Below are positions 6,186 through 8,907 of a stretch of DNA of 8,907 nt, one piece after another. The position numbers and the translations under genes were made by a program. Numbering within the stretch: position 1 is the first letter of the stretch; each line of letters starts with the position of its first letter. Under the pieces are notes generated by a model. The model saw only the letters and a program-made list of their open reading frames with translations. It did not search any database and was not told the origin of the DNA. The DNA is from Porticoccus sp. (GTDB lineage: Bacteria; Pseudomonadota; Gammaproteobacteria; Pseudomonadales; Porticoccaceae), in the NCBI GenBank assembly GCA_023263825.1, contig JALQUJ010000021.1:1-8907 (forward strand), given 5' to 3'.

Positions 6186-8834
6186 ATGCGGTTTGATCGT
6201 TTTACTCACCATTTACAAAATGCTGTTTCTGATGCCCAGTCAATGGCTGTTGGTAAGGATAATCCTGCCCTTGAGCCGGTACATCTTCTCCTGGCCTTGT
6301 TAAACCAACAGGGCAGTTCTATTACACCTATGCTGAAACAGGCAGGATTCGATATTGTTGGTTTAAAAAATGAGCTGGAAGAGCAACTTGAACGTTTGCC
6401 TCAGGTTCAATCGCCAACAGGGGAAATTAACCTCTCGGCTGAATCGGGAAAATTATTCAATTTGGCGGATAAGCAGGCGCAACAACAGAGCGATCAGTAT
6501 ATTTCCAGTGAATCTCTAGTTTTGGCTGCTTTTGAAGATAAAGGTGAACTTGGTAAAGCACTAGCCAAATACGGTGATCGATCTAAATTACAGGAAGTCG
6601 TAGAAAAAATTCGTGGAGGGGAAGCTGTGACAGATCCGGATGCAGAAGGTAATCGCCAGGCGTTGGAAAAATACACCATTGACCTCACAGCGCGTGCAGC
6701 TGAAGGCAAGTTGGACCCGGTGATCGGCCGCGATGATGAAATCCGCCGTACGATTCAGGTATTGCAACGCCGTACTAAAAATAACCCGGTTCTCATAGGT
6801 GAGCCGGGTGTGGGTAAAACGGCCATTATTGAAGGCTTGGCCCAGCGGGTGGTGAATGGTGAGGTGCCTGAAGGGCTGAAAGACAAACTGATTCTTTCGC
6901 TGGATCTTGGTGCGCTATTGGCAGGTGCAAAATTTCGAGGCGATTTTGAAGAGCGGTTGAAAGCAGTACTTAAAGAATTATCCAAACAGGAAGGGCAAAT
7001 TATCCTGTTTATCGATGAGTTGCATACCATGGTCAGTGCCGGTAAGGCCGAAGGAGCTATGGATGCGGGAAATATGCTGAAGCCGGCACTCGCTCGGGGC
7101 GAGCTGCATTGTGTCGGTGCAACCACATTGGATGAGTACCGCCAATACATTGAAAAAGATGCGGCTCTGGAGCGCCGTTTCCAGAAAGTGCTGGTAGACG
7201 AACCCAACGAAGAAGACACCATTGCTATTCTGCGTGGTTTAAAAGAACGCTACGAGGTTCACCATGGTGTGGATATTACTGATTCGGCCATTGTGGCAGC
7301 CTCTAAATTATCTCAGCGTTATATTACAGATCGACAATTGCCGGATAAGGCCATTGATCTGGTGGATGAGGCTGCAAGCCGAATTCGTATGGAAATTGAC
7401 TCAAAGCCCGAGGAAATGGATCGTTTGGAGCGCCGCTTGATTCAACTGAAAATGGAGCGTGAAGCGGTTAAAAAAGAAGAGGATGAAGCTTCCAAAAAAC
7501 GTTTGGAAAAGCTTGAAGAAGACATCCAGGAAATTGGCAAGGAATACGCCGACCTGGAAGAAATTTGGAAAGCAGAAAAACTGGCCCTACAGGGTTCTGC
7601 ACAAATTAAAATTGAACTGGAACAGGCCAGAATTGATATGGAGGCAGCAAGCCGAGAGGGCGATCTGGCCAAAATGTCAGAGTTACAGTATGGCAAAATT
7701 CCTGAATTGGAACGGCAGATGGTAGCCGCCAGTGAAGCTGAGACCAGTGAAACACAATTGCTTCGCAATAAAGTAACAGAAGAAGAAATCGCCGAAGTAG
7801 TCTCCAAGTGGACTGGTATTCCTGTGGCTAAAATGCTGGAAGGAGAGCGGGATAAACTTTTGCGAATGGAAGATGCGCTACATAAACGTGTGATTGGTCA
7901 GGGTGAAGCCGTAGTAGCGGTTTCCAATGCCATAAGGCGAAGCCGTGCGGGGCTTTCTGACCCCAACCGTCCCAATGGCTCATTCCTTTTCCTTGGGCCT
8001 ACTGGTGTGGGTAAAACAGAACTGTGTAAAGCCTTGGCGGAGTTTTTATTTGATAGCGAAGATGCCATGGTGCGCATTGATATGTCCGAGTTTATGGAGA
8101 AGCACTCTGTGGCTCGATTGGTCGGCGCCCCTCCTGGCTATGTGGGTTATGAAGAGGGTGGTTATCTCACCGAGGCGGTTCGCCGCCGCCCTTATTCTGT
8201 GCTGTTGTTAGACGAAGTAGAAAAAGCTCACCCTGATGTGTTCAATATTTTACTTCAGGTGTTGGATGATGGTCGCCTGACCGATAGTCAGGGGCGAACT
8301 GTGGATTTCAGTAATACCGTGGTAGTGATGACCTCAAATCTGGGGTCGGATCGTATACAGGGTGTTGTGGAGGACCGTTCATTCGATATTATTAATTTTG
8401 ACCTTGACGATTCGAATGAAGGTGCTCCTGATGATTCAACTTCAAATGAAAACCGTTACCAAGCTATGAAAGATGCGGTGATGGAAGTGGTTTCAGGTCA
8501 TTTTAGGCCCGAATTTATTAACCGTATTGATGAGGTCGTGGTCTTCCATCCCCTGGCTAAGTCGCAAATTAGGGGCATTGCCGATATTCAGCTGGCTCTG
8601 TTGAAAAAACGGTTGGCTGATGCTGATTTGGCGATGGAATTGTCCGAGCCTGTGATGGATAAAATTTGCGAGGCCGGTTTTGACCCAGTTTATGGTGCAA
8701 GGCCACTTAAGCGGGCGATACAGCAGTTGTTAGAGAATCCGTTGGCTCAGCAAATGTTGGGAGCTAATTTTGCGCCAGGTGATATCGTCCATGTTGACCT
8801 GGAGGGCGATCAGGTGGTCTTCTCCAAGGGGTAA
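6186..8834 (+). CDS. clpB: ATP-dependent chaperone disaggregase ClpB
   Basis: ClpB is a hexameric cytoplasmic AAA+ disaggregase that threads aggregated proteins through its pore in cooperation with DnaK. Domains in order are the N-domain (1-about 145); NBD1 with Walker A GEPGVGKT (205-212), Walker B ILFIDE (273-278) and R330/R331 at the Arg-finger position; the M-domain coiled coil (about 405-530), which marks it as ClpB rather than ClpA or ClpC; and NBD2 with Walker A GPTGVGKT (604-611), pore loop GYVG (651-654), Walker B VLLLDE (672-677), FINRID with Arg780 and GARPLKR. The NBD1 pore-loop aromatic is Phe250, where E. coli has Tyr. The total of 882 residues exceeds E. coli (857). The difference is an acidic insertion at about 728-757 after TSNLGSDRIQG. 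The ATG has a GTGAG 5 nt upstream and a candidate sigma-32 promoter further upstream. Confidence 0.98.
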   Translation: MRFDRFTHHLQNAVSDAQSMAVGKDNPALEPVHLLLALLNQQGSSITPMLKQAGFDIVGLKNELEEQLERLPQVQSPTGEINLSAESGKLFNLADKQAQQQSDQYISSESLVLAAFEDKGELGKALAKYGDRSKLQEVVEKIRGGEAVTDPDAEGNRQALEKYTIDLTARAAEGKLDPVIGRDDEIRRTIQVLQRRTKNNPVLIGEPGVGKTAIIEGLAQRVVNGEVPEGLKDKLILSLDLGALLAGAKFRGDFEERLKAVLKELSKQEGQIILFIDELHTMVSAGKAEGAMDAGNMLKPALARGELHCVGATTLDEYRQYIEKDAALERRFQKVLVDEPNEEDTIAILRGLKERYEVHHGVDITDSAIVAASKLSQRYITDRQLPDKAIDLVDEAASRIRMEIDSKPEEMDRLERRLIQLKMEREAVKKEEDEASKKRLEKLEEDIQEIGKEYADLEEIWKAEKLALQGSAQIKIELEQARIDMEAASREGDLAKMSELQYGKIPELERQMVAASEAETSETQLLRNKVTEEEIAEVVSKWTGIPVAKMLEGERDKLLRMEDALHKRVIGQGEAVVAVSNAIRRSRAGLSDPNRPNGSFLFLGPTGVGKTELCKALAEFLFDSEDAMVRIDMSEFMEKHSVARLVGAPPGYVGYEEGGYLTEAVRRRPYSVLLLDEVEKAHPDVFNILLQVLDDGRLTDSQGRTVDFSNTVVVMTSNLGSDRIQGVVEDRSFDIINFDLDDSNEGAPDDSTSNENRYQAMKDAVMEVVSGHFRPEFINRIDEVVVFHPLAKSQIRGIADIQLALLKKRLADADLAMELSEPVMDKICEAGFDPVYGARPLKRAIQQLLENPLAQQMLGANFAPGDIVHVDLEGDQVVFSKG
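6615..6629 (+). promoter_or_regulatory. Internal ribosome-binding site and GTG start for short ClpB
   Basis: Within clpB, GGAGGG (6615-6620) lies 6 nt before an in-frame GTG at 6627-6629, codon 148. In E. coli the shorter ClpB lacking the N-domain starts at GTG codon 149, in the same linker before NBD1. The preceding GGE codons (GGA GGG GAA) form the Shine-Dalgarno sequence. This supports production of a ClpB-deltaN form of about 735 residues. Confidence 0.65.
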
Positions 8835-8839
8835 GCATC

Positions 8840-8875
8840 AGAAAGTTAAAGATAGTTAGTTTGGGTTAACTTTCT
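8840..8875 (+). terminator. Possible hairpin terminator after clpB
   Basis: AGAAAGTTAA (8840-8849) pairs perfectly with TTAACTTTCT (8866-8875) over a 16-nt loop, 5 nt after the clpB stop codon. The stem is AT-rich and no clean T-tract follows (TGATAAAAT), so it is at best a weak intrinsic terminator or a 3'-end stabiliser. Confidence 0.4.
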
Positions 8876-8884
8876 TGATAAAAT
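8876..8884 (+). promoter_or_regulatory. Possible extended -10 promoter reading out of the window
   Basis: TGATAAAAT fits an extended -10 (TGN plus TAAAAT, five of six to TATAAT). Only a poor -35 (TTAGTT, 8856-8861) lies 17 nt upstream. It could serve a gene beyond the right edge, which cannot be seen. Confidence 0.2.
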
Positions 8885-8907
8885 ACACCATAGATTAAAC
8901 TTTAATT

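Noticed and set aside
6755..7222. 155-codon antisense open frame inside clpB (and a similar 121-codon frame at 7442-7807)
   Set aside because: Antisense to highly conserved ClpB domains; serine- and arginine-rich composition is typical of reversed coding sequence.
1..8907. Search for CRISPR arrays, transposases, insertion sequences, tRNA or rRNA genes and a novel defence system
   Set aside because: No regularly spaced repeats, terminal inverted repeats, integrase or transposase motifs or structured RNA genes were seen; all intact genes belong to well-known core families.

Overview
The window looks like the chromosome of a gammaproteobacterium, most likely a marine relative of Pseudomonas or Cellvibrio. 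The evidence is gene order. The intact genes, fkpB, ispH, nadE, bamD (divergent), rluD, pgeF and clpB, together with remnants of type IV pilus genes between ispH and nadE, follow the order I recall from Pseudomonas aeruginosa PAO1: clpB, PA4543, rluD, bamD (comL), pilS, pilR, fimT, fimU, pilV, pilW, pilX, pilY1, pilY2, pilE, ispH (lytB), fkpB. Base composition is moderate, and every intact protein is a conventional core-genome product. I see no CRISPR array, transposase, prophage, tRNA or rRNA gene.

Left part (1-1459, + strand): the end of an isoprenoid/peptidyl-prolyl isomerase pair, fkpB then ispH, closed by a strong bidirectional terminator. Centre (about 1485-2005, - strand): no intact gene. 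The stretch encodes the first membrane segments of a PilS-type sensor kinase, broken by a frameshift, running directly into what looks like the C-terminal end of a PilE-type pilin. I read this as the scar of one large deletion that removed the rest of pilS, pilR and the minor-pilin/pilY1 operon. A perfect 16-bp hairpin abuts the frameshift. Next on the - strand come nadE (NAD+ synthase) and bamD (outer-membrane assembly lipoprotein), separated by a 32-bp palindromic terminator.

Right part (4250-8834, + strand): divergent from bamD, a likely rluD-pgeF transcription unit (23S rRNA pseudouridine synthase and peptidoglycan editing factor) is followed by clpB. clpB has its own candidate heat-shock (sigma-32) promoter and an apparent internal start for the short form. 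Several proteins carry small lineage-type additions: a 15-nt repeat insertion in PgeF, an acidic insertion in ClpB next to its Arg-finger region, and a duplicated 13-residue motif at the C-terminus of BamD.

The genes do not form one pathway. They are housekeeping functions (envelope biogenesis, isoprenoid and NAD synthesis, ribosome maturation, proteostasis) flanking a lost type IV pilus locus. I found no new defence or mobile system. The most notable item is the pilS/pilE deletion scar.
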